64,000 nt of DNA from Nocardia terrae (lineage in GTDB: Bacteria > Actinomycetota > Actinomycetes > Mycobacteriales > Mycobacteriaceae). Every line of letters begins with the position of its first letter. Position 1 is the first letter of the stretch. The stretch covers positions 186,001 to 250,000 of the forward strand of contig NZ_WRPP01000004.1 of the NCBI RefSeq assembly GCF_009760405.1, read 5' to 3'. Below are positions 8,095-17,460 of the stretch, piece by piece. Under the pieces are notes generated by a model, which made no database searches, was not told the origin of the DNA, and was given only the letters and a program-made list of their open reading frames with translations. Both the position numbers and the translations under genes were made by a program.

Positions 8095-11000
8095 ATGCTC
8101 GTGCGCGCAGACTTCCGAGCGTTCCACCGCATCCGCATCGTCGCCCTGGTGTCCGGTCTTCTCGGATTCCTGCTGGCGGTGATCACGCCGATCCTGCCCG
8201 TCAACCAGGATCGGCCCACACTGCATTGGCCCCAAGGGGATACGGCGAACATCGACGCCCCATTGGTGTCGTATATCCCGTTGAACCTGGATGTGAGCCT
8301 GCCGTGCCAGCTCCTGCGAGACCTGCCGACCGGCGCCCTGTTCTCGACCGTGCCCGAGTCTTCCGGGCAGGCCGAGTCGAAGGGGCTGGTCGTCAAGGTC
8401 ACCGACGAGCCGGAGAAGGGGCGCACGGTCTCGGTGCTGGTGCGGCTGATTCCGCTGCTGTCCGCACCGGTCTCGGAGATCGGGGACTGCACCGCGATCA
8501 CCGTGCATTCCGATGCCGCCGAGACCCGGGTGGAGTTCACCGGGGTCGACCGCAAGGACGGGACGCCGTTCGTCGGCAGGGTCGGCGGTGACACCCGGCC
8601 GCAGGTGGTGGGCCTGTTCACCGACCTGAAGCGGGACCAGCTCGGAAACGCCTCCGCCACGGTGCATATCGACGCGCGCTTCACCTCCAGCCCCAACTGG
8701 ATGAAGCGGGCCGCGACCATCGCCGCCGCGGTGTTCACGCTGATCGCCCTGATCGCGCTGCACATGCTGGACACTTCCGACGGCCGCAAGCCGCGGCGCT
8801 TCCTGCCCGCGCACTGGTGGCGTGTGCGACTCGCCGATGTCGCGGTGATCGGCACGCTGGCGGTGTGGCATGTCATCGGCGCGAACACCTCCGACGACGG
8901 CTACATCCTGAACATGGCTCGAGCCTCGAAGGTTTCGGGCTACATGGCCAACTACTACCGCTGGTTCGGGGTGGCCGAAGCGCCGTTCGGCTGGCCGTAC
9001 GAGGTGCTGGCCTGGATGACCCGGATCAGCGACTCCAGCCCCTGGATGCGCCTGCCCGCCCTGCTGGCCGGAATCGCCTGCTGGCTGGTCATCAGCCGGG
9101 AAGTGCTGCCGCGCTTGGGTTCGCGGGTGCGCCGCGACAATGTCGCGATCTGGACCGCCGGACTGGTGTTCCTGGCGGCCTGGATGCCCTACGACAACGG
9201 GCTGCGCCCCGAACCGCTCATCGCGGCCGGCGCGCTGCTGACCTGGTGCTCGATCGAAAGGGCCATTGCCACCGGACGTTTGCTGCCTGCCGCGGCCGGG
9301 GTGCTGATCGCGGCGTTCTCGCTGGCGGCCGGGCCCACCGGGCTCATCTGCATCGCGGCGCTGATCGCGGGCGCGCGGCCGGTGCTCATGATCATCATCA
9401 AGCGCGCCAAGGGGCCGGGCTCGTGGCTGCTGCGCTACGGCGCGCTGCTCGCGCCCGGTGTGGCGGCCGGAACCCTGGTGCTGGTGGTGGTTTTCGCCGA
9501 CCAGACCCTCGCCTCGGTCATGGAGGCGACCCGGGTGCGCACGCTGATCGGGCCCAATGTGGCCTGGTTCGACGAGCGCACCCGCTGGGATTCGCTGCTC
9601 ATGCTCTCCCCCGACGGGTCGCTGGCCCGCCGGTTCGGGATCCTGGCCATGCTGCTGGCCCTGGTCGTGTGCGTCATGGTGATGCTGCGCAAGAACGGCC
9701 GCATCCCCGGCACCTCGCGCGGGCCGTCGGCACGGATCCTGGGCATCATCTTCATGTCGCTGTTCCTGATGATGTTCACGCCCACCAAGTGGACCCACCA
9801 CTTCGGCGTGTACGCCGGACTCGCCGGATCGGTGGCGGCCTTGGCGGCGGTGGCCGTGGGCGTCAACGGGATCCGCTCACCCCGCAACCGGACGCTGTTC
9901 ACCGCGGCGGTGTTCTTCCTGCTGGCCATGACCTTCACCGGGCCCAATGGCTGGTGGTACGTGTCCAGCTACGGCGTGCCGTGGTTCGACAAGGCCCCGC
10001 TCATCGCGGGCAAGGGCTTCTCCACGCTGTTCCTGGGGCTGGCGGTGCTGTGCCTGCTCATCGCGGCCTACCAGCACTTCCGGGAGCCGTACACGACGCC
10101 GAAGCCGGTGCGCGGCTTCGACAAGTTCGCCAGCATGCCGCTCACCATCGCGGCGGCGGCGCTGGTGCTGTTCGAGGTGCTGTCGCTGGCCAAGGCGGCG
10201 GTGAGCCAGTACCCGGCGTACTCGATCACCGAGTCGAATCTGCGGGCGCTGAAGGGCGATTCGTGCGCGCTGGCCAACGAGGTGCTGGTGGAGACCGACA
10301 CCGCCGCATCGCTGCTGCACCCCTGGACCGGCTCCGACGCCGACGGATTGTCCGCCGAGAACACCGGATTCACGCCCAACGGCGTCGCCTCCGACCTCAC
10401 CGCGGACGCCGAGGAGACCGTCACGGGCGGGGCCAACTCGGTCAACGACAAGTCCTCCGGGAACAAGACCTCCAAGACCACCGGTGCGGGCACCGGCGGC
10501 GGCAAGAGCGAGGAGGTCGGCATCAACGGCAGCTCGGTGGCGCTGCCCTTCGGGCTGGACCCGGCCAAGACGCCGATCGAGGGCAGCTACACCGAAGGCG
10601 AGCAGCAGGTTTCGAAGCTCACCACGCAGTGGTACAACGCCGAGAAGCTGAACAGCGTGCGCAACGACCCCGCGTACAAGGTGCTGATCGTGACGGCCGC
10701 CGGACGCATCAAGTCCTTCAACAAGGACGGCGTGCAGACCTACGGCCAGGACCTGGTCGTCGAGTACGGCACCCGTGACGCCCAGGGCAATGTCACGAAC
10801 ACCGGCCAGATCCGGCCGATCGATATCGGCCCGAGCCCGTCGTGGCGCAATCTGCGCGTGCCGCTGGATCAGATTCCCGCGGGGGCCAACGCCATTCGCC
10901 TGGTGCTCAGCGACGCCGACATCACCCCGCGTCAGTGGCTGGCCGTCACCCCGCCGCGACTGCCCAAGCTGGAGACGCTGAATTCCCTTGTCGGCGACAA

Positions 11001-11355
11001 GGCTCCGGTCCTGGAGGACTGGCACGTCGGCCTCGCCTTCCCGTGCCAGCGGCCCTTCGACCACCACGACGGCGTGGCCGAGGTGCCCGAATGGCGCATC
11101 CTGCCCGACCGGGTGGGCCAGGACGCCTCGAATGCCTGGCAGGACGACATCGGCGGCGGTCCACTGGGCTGGACGGGTTTGTTGCTCAAGTCCGAGACCC
11201 GGCCGAGCTACCTCGACCACGACTGGAGCCGGGACTGGGGTTCGCTCGAGAAGTTCACCCCTTATGTCCCGGATGCGAATGCCGAACCGACCCTGGACGT
11301 GACCGTCCAAACCCGCTCCGGCCTGGCCAAGGATGACCCCATCAAGGTCAAATGA
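8095..11355 (+). CDS. Arabinosyltransferase of the EmbA/EmbC type
   Basis: This is a 1086-aa GT53 arabinofuranosyltransferase that polymerises arabinan of arabinogalactan or lipoarabinomannan from decaprenyl-phosphoryl arabinose at the outer face of the membrane. An N-terminal helix precedes the soluble domain. The first-loop active site TSDDGYILNM has Asp267/Asp268, the membrane core carries PTKWTHHFG, and the C-terminal half holds the carbohydrate-binding part with INGSSVALPFGLDP. Start ATG 8095 gives the normal family length. Sequence features are mixed between EmbA and EmbC, so no letter is assigned. Met274, seven residues after the first active-site Asp, corresponds to the EmbB Met306 position linked to ethambutol susceptibility in M. 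tuberculosis. Confidence 0.92.
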   Translation: MLVRADFRAFHRIRIVALVSGLLGFLLAVITPILPVNQDRPTLHWPQGDTANIDAPLVSYIPLNLDVSLPCQLLRDLPTGALFSTVPESSGQAESKGLVVKVTDEPEKGRTVSVLVRLIPLLSAPVSEIGDCTAITVHSDAAETRVEFTGVDRKDGTPFVGRVGGDTRPQVVGLFTDLKRDQLGNASATVHIDARFTSSPNWMKRAATIAAAVFTLIALIALHMLDTSDGRKPRRFLPAHWWRVRLADVAVIGTLAVWHVIGANTSDDGYILNMARASKVSGYMANYYRWFGVAEAPFGWPYEVLAWMTRISDSSPWMRLPALLAGIACWLVISREVLPRLGSRVRRDNVAIWTAGLVFLAAWMPYDNGLRPEPLIAAGALLTWCSIERAIATGRLLPAAAGVLIAAFSLAAGPTGLICIAALIAGARPVLMIIIKRAKGPGSWLLRYGALLAPGVAAGTLVLVVVFADQTLASVMEATRVRTLIGPNVAWFDERTRWDSLLMLSPDGSLARRFGILAMLLALVVCVMVMLRKNGRIPGTSRGPSARILGIIFMSLFLMMFTPTKWTHHFGVYAGLAGSVAALAAVAVGVNGIRSPRNRTLFTAAVFFLLAMTFTGPNGWWYVSSYGVPWFDKAPLIAGKGFSTLFLGLAVLCLLIAAYQHFREPYTTPKPVRGFDKFASMPLTIAAAALVLFEVLSLAKAAVSQYPAYSITESNLRALKGDSCALANEVLVETDTAASLLHPWTGSDADGLSAENTGFTPNGVASDLTADAEETVTGGANSVNDKSSGNKTSKTTGAGTGGGKSEEVGINGSSVALPFGLDPAKTPIEGSYTEGEQQVSKLTTQWYNAEKLNSVRNDPAYKVLIVTAAGRIKSFNKDGVQTYGQDLVVEYGTRDAQGNVTNTGQIRPIDIGPSPSWRNLRVPLDQIPAGANAIRLVLSDADITPRQWLAVTPPRLPKLETLNSLVGDKAPVLEDWHVGLAFPCQRPFDHHDGVAEVPEWRILPDRVGQDASNAWQDDIGGGPLGWTGLLLKSETRPSYLDHDWSRDWGSLEKFTPYVPDANAEPTLDVTVQTRSGLAKDDPIKVK

Positions 11356-11410
11356 GACGCGACAACTGATTTCGTGAGGTTCGGGGTAACTCACCGGGTA
11401 CCCCCAGAAT

Positions 11411-11448
11411 CGGTTCGGCACCCAACCGCCGGCACGGGTGCCGAACCG
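11411..11448 (+). terminator. Perfect 13-bp hairpin after the first emb gene
   Basis: CGGTTCGGCACCC (11411-11423) pairs perfectly with GGGTGCCGAACCG (11436-11448) across a 12-base loop, in the 229-base gap between the two emb genes. No T-tract follows, so it may be an actinobacterial T-less terminator, a pause site or an RNA-stabilising structure. Confidence 0.5.
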
Positions 11449-11584
11449 GCTACGGCTCTCAGCCGCCCGCTGAAGTCCCGGGGAGTGCGGGGAGCGGGGG
11501 CTTTTTCAATCATTTTCACTATGCGTGTCGTGGCGCGGGAGTGAACACCGCCACTCCCAGGGACTACCGATACGATCAGCAACC

Positions 11585-14500
11585 GTGCCCGACGCCTCCG
11601 CTGTCCTCACCAAGCCGGATAACCCGGCTACCGCACCCGCGACACCGCGCGATTTCCGCATCGCGAAGCTGATCGCTATCGTCGCGGGCCTGCTCGGCGC
11701 GGTTTTCGCGCTGGCGACGCCCTTCCTGCCGGTGCAGCAGACGCAGGCGGAGGTGAGCTGGCCGCAAGGCGGTTCGCTCGATCCGGTGCAGGCGGCGCTG
11801 ATGTCGCAGGTGCCCATCGACGTCAACGCCACCATCCCGTGTTCCGCCGTCCAGCAACTGGATCCGCGCGGCGGCATCCTGCTGGCAACCGCGCCCCCGC
11901 AGGGCAAGGGCGCGGACCTGGAGGCCATGTTCGTTCGCGTGTCCGGCGAGAGCGTGGACGTGCTGGACCGGAATGCCGTGGTGGCCACCGCGACCCGCGC
12001 GGAGCTGAACGAGTGCTCCACCATCGTCATCACCTCCGACGACAAGGCGACCTCCGCGGTCTTCGAGGGCGTCACCCGCAGCGTGGAGAAGCCGACCGCG
12101 GACGGCGGCCGGGAACTGGTCACCGTGCCGGTCGAGGGCAAGCTGCTCGGCGACCTGCGCCCGCAGGTGGTGGGCGTGTTCACCGATATGAAAGGCGCGG
12201 TGCCGGAGGGCCTTTCGTTCCACATGACGGTGGACTCGCGGTTCTCCTCCTCGCCGACGATCATCAAGCTGGTGGCGATCATCGCCGCCGTGCTGCTCAC
12301 CCTGCTGGCCATGGGCGCGCTGGCGGTGCTGGACACCAGTGACGGCCGCGGGCACCGGCGCATCCTGCCGGCGCACTGGCTGAAGCCGACCTGGGCCGAC
12401 GGCGGCATCATCGGCACCCTGCTGCTGTGGCACTTCGTGGGCGCCAACACCTCCGACGACGGCTACATCCTGACCATGGTCCGGGTGGCCCCGCACGCGG
12501 GCTACCTGGCCAACTACTTCCGCTGGTTCGGCGTGCCGGAAGCGCCGTTCGGCTGGTACTACTACGTCATCCAGGCCTTCGCCGAGGTGTCCACGGCCAG
12601 CCCGTGGGTGCGAATTCCCGCGCTGCTCTGCGGAATCCTGTGCTGGCTGGTGATCAGCCGCGAGGTGGTGCCGCGGCTCGGCAACGCGGTGGCCAAGTCC
12701 AAGGTGGCGCTGTGGACCGGCGGCCTGGTGTTCCTGGCCTTCTGGATGCCCTACGACAACGGCCTGCGGTCGGAGCCCATCGTGGCCCTGGGCGCGCTGC
12801 TGACCTGGGTGTCCATCGAACGGGCCATCGCCACTTCACGATTGCTGCCCGCCGCGGTCGCCGTGCTGGTGGCGGCGTTCACGCTGGCGGCGGCGCCGAC
12901 CGGCCTGATGTGTGTGGCGGCGCTGCTCGCCGGTATCCGGCCACTGGTCCGCATCGTGGTCCGGCGGCGCAAACAGTTCGGTGACGTGGCCCTGCTGGCG
13001 CCGATCGCGGCGGCCGGGTTCCTGGTCCTGGTGGCGGTTTTCGCCGATCAGACCTTCGCCGGAATCATGGAGGGCGACCGGGTGCGACAGGTGACCGGCC
13101 CCAACCTGGCCTGGTACGAGGACTACCTGCGTTACTACTACCTGTTCGTCGAGACCGTCGACGGCTCGCTGGCCCGCCGGTTCGCGTTCCTGCTCATGAT
13201 CCTGTGCCTGATCACCACCCTGCTGGTGCTGCTGCGCCGGCGGCAGGTGCCGGGCATCGCGAGCGCGCCGACCTGGCGGCTCATGGGCGTGGTCTTCGGA
13301 ACCATCTTCTTCATGATGTTCAACCCGACCAAGTGGACCCACCACTTCGGTTCGTACGCGGGCATCGCCGGCTCGCTGGCGGCGGTGACCGCGGTCGCGG
13401 TGTCCGCCACCGCACTTCGATCCCGCAAGAACCGCTCGGTGTTCCTGGCCGGGTTGCTGTTCACCCTCGCCGTCGCCTTCTCCGGCATCAACGGCTACTG
13501 GTACGTCTCCAGCTACGGCGTGCCGTGGTTCGACAAGCGGGTGTCGCTGCACGGCTTCCAGTCCAACACCTTCATGCTCATGCTCTTCGGCCTGGCCCTG
13601 GCAGTCGTGGCCTGGCAGTCGCTGCGTGAGGGCTACGCCAAGCCGATGGAGAACGGAAAGACCGCGCGCGGCAGGCGGGTCCGCAAGTTCGCGGCCATCC
13701 CGCTCACCGTGATCGCCGCGCTCATGGTGGCGTTCGAGGTGCTGTCGCTGGTCAAGGGCGCGGTGACGCAGTACCCGGCGTACTCGCTGGCGCGCTCGAA
13801 CTTCGACGCGCTCGCGGGCAAGACCTGCGGGCTCGCCAATGACGTGCTGGTCGAGCCGGATGTCAACAGCGGCAACCTGACCCCGATCATCGATCCGGCC
13901 CACCCGCCGAAGGACGGCGACCCGCTGGCCGGGGAGAACCCGGTCGGCTTCTCCCCCAACGGCGTCGCCGACAAGCTGGACGCCGACAGCGTCGAGGTGA
14001 AGCCGGGCACCGGCAACACCTCCACCCAGACCGTGGGCCCGGCCTTCGAGAAGGGCCAGAACGCGGGCACCGGCGGCGGCAAGGGCGCGGAGGGCGTCAA
14101 CGGGTCCACCGTGGCCCTGCCCTTCGGGCTGAACCCGGCCACCACCCCGGTCATGGGCAGCTACCAGGACGGCGTGCAGCAGCCCGCCGAACTGACCTCG
14201 AGCTGGTACCAGCTGCCGGCCCGCTCGGACGACTCCCCACTGATCGTCATCTCGGCGGCGGGCCGCGTCATGTCCTTCGACGACACCGGGAATATGACCT
14301 ACGGCCAGGACATCTTCCTGAAGTACGGCCACCGCAACGCCGACGGCAGCGTCACCGAGCTGGGCCAGTACCGCCCGCTCGACATCGGCCCGGCCCCGTC
14401 CTGGCGCAACCTGCGCATCCCGCGCTCGGCGCTGCCCGACGACGCCGACGCCGTGCGCGTCTACGCCCGCGACCCGATCCTGATCGGCGACCAGTGGCTG

Positions 14501-14938
14501 GCCTTCACCCCGCCGCGGGTGCCGAAGCTGGTGTCGCTCAACAACTATCTGGGATCCGACCAGCCGATCCTGCTGGACTGGGCGGTGGGCCTGCAGTTCC
14601 CGTGCCAGCACCCGTTCGACCACAAGAACGGCGTGGTGGATTCGGCCCCCAAGTACCGCATCCTGCCCGACCGCCCGCTGGCCATCAGCTCCACGAACAC
14701 CTGGCAGGCAGAGGAATTCGGCGGTCCGCTGGGCTGGGCGGAGATGCTGTCGGGCTCCAAGACCGTCCCGACCTATCTGAAGGACAACTACGCCCGCGAC
14801 TGGGGTTCGCTCGAGCAGTACACCCCGTACTACTCGAACCCGTCCGATCCGGCGAAGTTCCCCAAGCCCGCGCAGATCGACACCCACGTGGTGGATCGCT
14901 CCGGGCTGTGGTCACCGGGCAAGATGCGGGTCTTCTGA
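11585..14938 (+). CDS. embB: Arabinosyltransferase, EmbB-like
   Basis: This is a second GT53 arabinosyltransferase, about 1117 aa. The active-site loop TSDDGYILTM carries Asp291/Asp292, and Met298 sits at the ethambutol-determining position. PTKWTHHFG and the C-terminal binding region (VNGSTVALPFGLNP) follow, and the protein ends RSGLWSPGKMRVF. EmbB-like traits are the N-terminal QGKGADLEAMFVRVSG block and the PTWRLMGVVFGTIFFMMF segment; other parts resemble EmbA/C, so the letter is probable rather than certain. The start is uncertain: GTG 11585 (VPDASAVLTK) suits family length, but no strong ribosome site is seen. A terminator hairpin follows, facing the next, convergent gene. Confidence 0.9.
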   Translation: MPDASAVLTKPDNPATAPATPRDFRIAKLIAIVAGLLGAVFALATPFLPVQQTQAEVSWPQGGSLDPVQAALMSQVPIDVNATIPCSAVQQLDPRGGILLATAPPQGKGADLEAMFVRVSGESVDVLDRNAVVATATRAELNECSTIVITSDDKATSAVFEGVTRSVEKPTADGGRELVTVPVEGKLLGDLRPQVVGVFTDMKGAVPEGLSFHMTVDSRFSSSPTIIKLVAIIAAVLLTLLAMGALAVLDTSDGRGHRRILPAHWLKPTWADGGIIGTLLLWHFVGANTSDDGYILTMVRVAPHAGYLANYFRWFGVPEAPFGWYYYVIQAFAEVSTASPWVRIPALLCGILCWLVISREVVPRLGNAVAKSKVALWTGGLVFLAFWMPYDNGLRSEPIVALGALLTWVSIERAIATSRLLPAAVAVLVAAFTLAAAPTGLMCVAALLAGIRPLVRIVVRRRKQFGDVALLAPIAAAGFLVLVAVFADQTFAGIMEGDRVRQVTGPNLAWYEDYLRYYYLFVETVDGSLARRFAFLLMILCLITTLLVLLRRRQVPGIASAPTWRLMGVVFGTIFFMMFNPTKWTHHFGSYAGIAGSLAAVTAVAVSATALRSRKNRSVFLAGLLFTLAVAFSGINGYWYVSSYGVPWFDKRVSLHGFQSNTFMLMLFGLALAVVAWQSLREGYAKPMENGKTARGRRVRKFAAIPLTVIAALMVAFEVLSLVKGAVTQYPAYSLARSNFDALAGKTCGLANDVLVEPDVNSGNLTPIIDPAHPPKDGDPLAGENPVGFSPNGVADKLDADSVEVKPGTGNTSTQTVGPAFEKGQNAGTGGGKGAEGVNGSTVALPFGLNPATTPVMGSYQDGVQQPAELTSSWYQLPARSDDSPLIVISAAGRVMSFDDTGNMTYGQDIFLKYGHRNADGSVTELGQYRPLDIGPAPSWRNLRIPRSALPDDADAVRVYARDPILIGDQWLAFTPPRVPKLVSLNNYLGSDQPILLDWAVGLQFPCQHPFDHKNGVVDSAPKYRILPDRPLAISSTNTWQAEEFGGPLGWAEMLSGSKTVPTYLKDNYARDWGSLEQYTPYYSNPSDPAKFPKPAQIDTHVVDRSGLWSPGKMRVF

Positions 14939-14966
14939 TCCGCTGAGCCCGGACATGCGATAGCCG

Positions 14967-14996
14967 GTGGCCGCCCGCTTCCTTGCGGGCGGCCAC
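14967..14996. terminator. Terminator hairpin after embB
   Basis: GTGGCCGCCCGC (14967-14978) and GCGGGCGGCCAC (14985-14996) form a perfect 12-bp stem with a 6-base loop, followed by TTAT. It lies between two convergent genes. Confidence 0.75.
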
Positions 14997-15030
14997 TTAT
15001 GTGTTCAGGTCCTACCGAGATTTCGAGCGT

Positions 15031-15237
15031 TCAGCGCTTGGCGTCGACGTGAGCCACCCATTCGTAGACGGGCAGGCTGCCCTCCGGGGTGTCGCGCCAC
15101 CGGGACGTCACTTTGAAACGCTCGTAGCCACTTCCGGTCTGCACCCGCAATTCGACGCCCGGTGGCGTGATCGGAACGATCCGCGTTTCGAGGTCTTCGG
15201 GCCCGCCTTCGAGTAGCGCCTTCGGTGAGGTACTCAT
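15031..15237 (-). CDS. Small DUF5988-like protein
   Basis: This is a 68-aa soluble protein without signal peptide or membrane segment (MSTSPKALLEGGPEDLETR...). Its core GSGYERFKVTSRW and C-terminal YEWVAHVDAKR resemble the small actinobacterial DUF5988 family, which has no known function. This family call is from memory of its pattern and is tentative. The gene is convergent with embB and lies 84 bases downstream of the Ig-like gene. Confidence 0.6.
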   Translation of the reverse strand: MSTSPKALLEGGPEDLETRIVPITPPGVELRVQTGSGYERFKVTSRWRDTPEGSLPVYEWVAHVDAKR

Positions 15238-15321
15238 AGCTGAAGGCTCTCACATCTGCCCGGGCCACCCGATAGATTCAGCGCAATCGGCGAGCCGCCT
15301 GAACAAGGCGGCGGGGTCCGT

Positions 15322-15804
15322 TCAGGCCAGGCCGACCAGACCCAGCAGGGTGCTCAGCGCGCCGCCGATGATCGGAATCTTCGAGGCGCTGCCGGTGCCC
15401 AGGCTGCCCGCCGGGACCGCCGTGACCGGGACGCTGGTGACCGCGGCATTGCCGCTGGTGCTGCTGCCGTCGTCGCTGGCCACGATCTTGACGGTGCCGG
15501 AGCCGACCGCGGTGGGAGTCCACGAGATGGTCGCGAGGCCGTTCGAGTTCACCGTCGAGGTGCCCAGTTGGGTGAGAGCGCCGCCGGCGGCGTCCCCGAC
15601 CCAGAAGGTCACCACGGTGCTGGTGCTCGCGCCGAAGTCCGTCGCGGTCAGGGTGTAGGTCGAATTGACGTGCGCCAGGCCGGTACCGGGGGTGATGCCG
15701 GTGACCGCCGCGGACGCGGACGGCGCGGCGGACAGCACCGCCAGGGCGGTGGCGGCGGTGACCGCACCGCCGATGATCGTTCTCCGGGTTCGAGGGGTAG
15801 CCAT
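15322..15804 (-). CDS. Secreted Ig-like domain protein
   Basis: This is a 160-aa exported protein: a twin-Arg-containing N-terminus (TPRTRR), a hydrophobic signal ending near ASA|AVTG, then one Ig-like/cell-surface beta-sandwich domain rich in Thr, Ser and Val (TYTLTATDFG...TVVTFWVG...GLATISWTPT). A glycine- and hydrophobic-rich tail (IPIIGGALSTLLGLVGLA) could insert in the outer mycolate layer; that is inference. It lies just downstream of accD4, behind a hairpin. Start ATG 15804 is chosen because the signal sequence begins there. Confidence 0.75.
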   Translation of the reverse strand: MATPRTRRTIIGGAVTAATALAVLSAAPSASAAVTGITPGTGLAHVNSTYTLTATDFGASTSTVVTFWVGDAAGGALTQLGTSTVNSNGLATISWTPTAVGSGTVKIVASDDGSSTSGNAAVTSVPVTAVPAGSLGTGSASKIPIIGGALSTLLGLVGLA

Positions 15805-15818
15805 CAGCGGGTCGCTCC

Positions 15819-15852
15819 AAAGCTCGCATTCCAAAACTGAAATGCGAGCTTT
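15819..15852 (-). terminator. Hairpin ending the accD4 transcript
   Basis: AAAGCTCGCATT (15819-15830) and AATGCGAGCTTT (15841-15852) form a perfect 12-bp stem with a 10-base loop, six bases downstream of the accD4 stop in the leftward direction. It probably closes the condensation operon. Confidence 0.65.
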
Positions 15853-15858
15853 TCATAG

Positions 15859-17403
15859 CTACAGCGGGAGCAGGTGATGTTTGCGAGGATTGCGGGGAAT
15901 TTTCTTGTCCCGCAGCACCTGCAGGGCCCGGCGGATCTCCAGCCGGGTGTGCGCGGGCTCGATGACCGCATCGATATAGCCGCGCTCGGCCGCCACCCAC
16001 GGCGTCGCGATGGTCGCGTTGTAGAAGTCGATCATCTGCTGGCGCATGGCCGCGCGCTGATCCTCCGGCGCGGCCTCGAGCGACTTCGCGCCGATCAGCG
16101 AGACCGCGCTCTCCGCGCCCATGACCGCGATACGGGCCGTCGGCCAGGCCAGATTGATATCCGCGCCCAGCTGCTTGGAACCCATGACCGCGTAGCCGCC
16201 GCCGTAGGACTTGCGGATCACCACGGTCACCTTCGGGACCGTCGCCTCCACGAAGGAGAAGATGAACCGGCCACCGCGCTTGATGACGCCGATCTTCTCC
16301 TGCTCCACCCCGGGTAGGAAGCCCGGCGTATCGACCACGAAGACCAGCGGAATCTCGAAAGCGTCGCAGAGCCGGGTGAAATGGGCCGCCTTGTCGGAGG
16401 CGCGGGCGTCCAGCGCGCCCGCGTAGACCATGGGCTGATTGGCCACCACGCCGACCGTGCGGCCGTCCACCCGCGCGAAACCACAGATCACATTGCGGCC
16501 CGCGGACTCGCCGAATTCGTGGAACGCGCCGTCGTCGAAGATGCGCAACAGGATCTCGTGCATGTCGTAGCCGGCATTGTCGGCGTCGGGCACGATGCCG
16601 TTGAGCTCCAGATCCGATTCGGTGAGTTCCGGCTCCAGACCGGGATTCACGATCGGCGGCAGTTCCTGGCAGCTCGACGGCAGATAGCTCAGGTAATCGC
16701 GCACCCACTCGAACGCGGCGGCCTCGGTCTTGGCCACATGGTGGATATTGCCGTACTGCGCTTGGGAATTCGCGCCGCCCAGCTCCTCGAGGCTGACATC
16801 CTCGCCGGTGACCTCGCGGATCACCTTGGGGCCGGTGACGAACATGTACGCCTCTTCGGTGGCCACCACCACGTCGGTATTGATGGGCGCGTACACCGCG
16901 CCGCCCGCGCAGCTGCCCAGGATCATGGAGATCTGGGGCACCAAGCCGGACAACGGTTCCTGGCGTCGGCCCAGCTCGGCGTACCAGGCCAGCGAGGTCA
17001 CCGCCTCCTGCACGCGCGCGCCGCCGGAGTCGTTGATGCCGACCACCGGGCAGCCCACCTTGGCCGCGAATTCCATGATGCCCGCGACCTTGCGGCCGAA
17101 CATCTCGCCGACCGAACCGCCGTAGACGGTCTGGTCGTGCGAGAAGACGGCCACCGGGCGGCCCTCCACGAGGCCGTGGCCGGTGACCACGCCATCGCCG
17201 TAGAGGGCGTTCTTGTCGCCCGGATTGCGCACCAGCGCACCGATTTCCACGAAGGAACCGGGGTCCAGCAGCATATTGATGCGGTCGCGGGCGGAAGGGA
17301 TACCCTTCCGGGCCCGCTTGGCGATTCCCGCATCGCCCGCCGGTTCCCTCGCAATGTCGAGCTTGTGTCGAAGGTCGGCGAGTTTCTCGGCGGTCGTGCT
17401 CAC
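15859..17403 (-). CDS. accD4: Acyl-CoA carboxylase beta subunit AccD4
   Basis: This is a 514-aa carboxyltransferase subunit. With a biotinylated alpha subunit encoded elsewhere, it carboxylates a long-chain acyl-CoA to give the extender that Pks13 condenses into mycolic acid. Both crotonase-like halves are visible: the N-terminal half with NDSGGARVQEAV and GSCAGGAVYAP, and the C-terminal half with VVANQPMVYAGALD and VDTPGFLPGVEQE. The GTG start has an AAAGGAGA ribosome site at 17407-17414. It follows pks13 by 57 bases, as in mycobacteria, which separates it from AccD5/AccD6-type paralogues. Confidence 0.92.
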   Translation of the reverse strand: MSTTAEKLADLRHKLDIAREPAGDAGIAKRARKGIPSARDRINMLLDPGSFVEIGALVRNPGDKNALYGDGVVTGHGLVEGRPVAVFSHDQTVYGGSVGEMFGRKVAGIMEFAAKVGCPVVGINDSGGARVQEAVTSLAWYAELGRRQEPLSGLVPQISMILGSCAGGAVYAPINTDVVVATEEAYMFVTGPKVIREVTGEDVSLEELGGANSQAQYGNIHHVAKTEAAAFEWVRDYLSYLPSSCQELPPIVNPGLEPELTESDLELNGIVPDADNAGYDMHEILLRIFDDGAFHEFGESAGRNVICGFARVDGRTVGVVANQPMVYAGALDARASDKAAHFTRLCDAFEIPLVFVVDTPGFLPGVEQEKIGVIKRGGRFIFSFVEATVPKVTVVIRKSYGGGYAVMGSKQLGADINLAWPTARIAVMGAESAVSLIGAKSLEAAPEDQRAAMRQQMIDFYNATIATPWVAAERGYIDAVIEPAHTRLEIRRALQVLRDKKIPRNPRKHHLLPL

Positions 17404-17460
17404 TGGTCTCCTTTCGGCAAAAACCTACTTTCGCAGAACCCGTGACGCGGTGGTGCTATT

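Noticed and set aside
8032..9801. Extension of the leftward kinase frame by 590 codons
   Set aside because: The extension is low-complexity complement of the emb gene; the kinase sequence starts at the ATG at 8031, which has a ribosome site.
12836..14887. Large minus-strand open frame opposite embB
   Set aside because: It is antisense to a clear Emb protein, has no motif, and its composition is that of a shadow frame.
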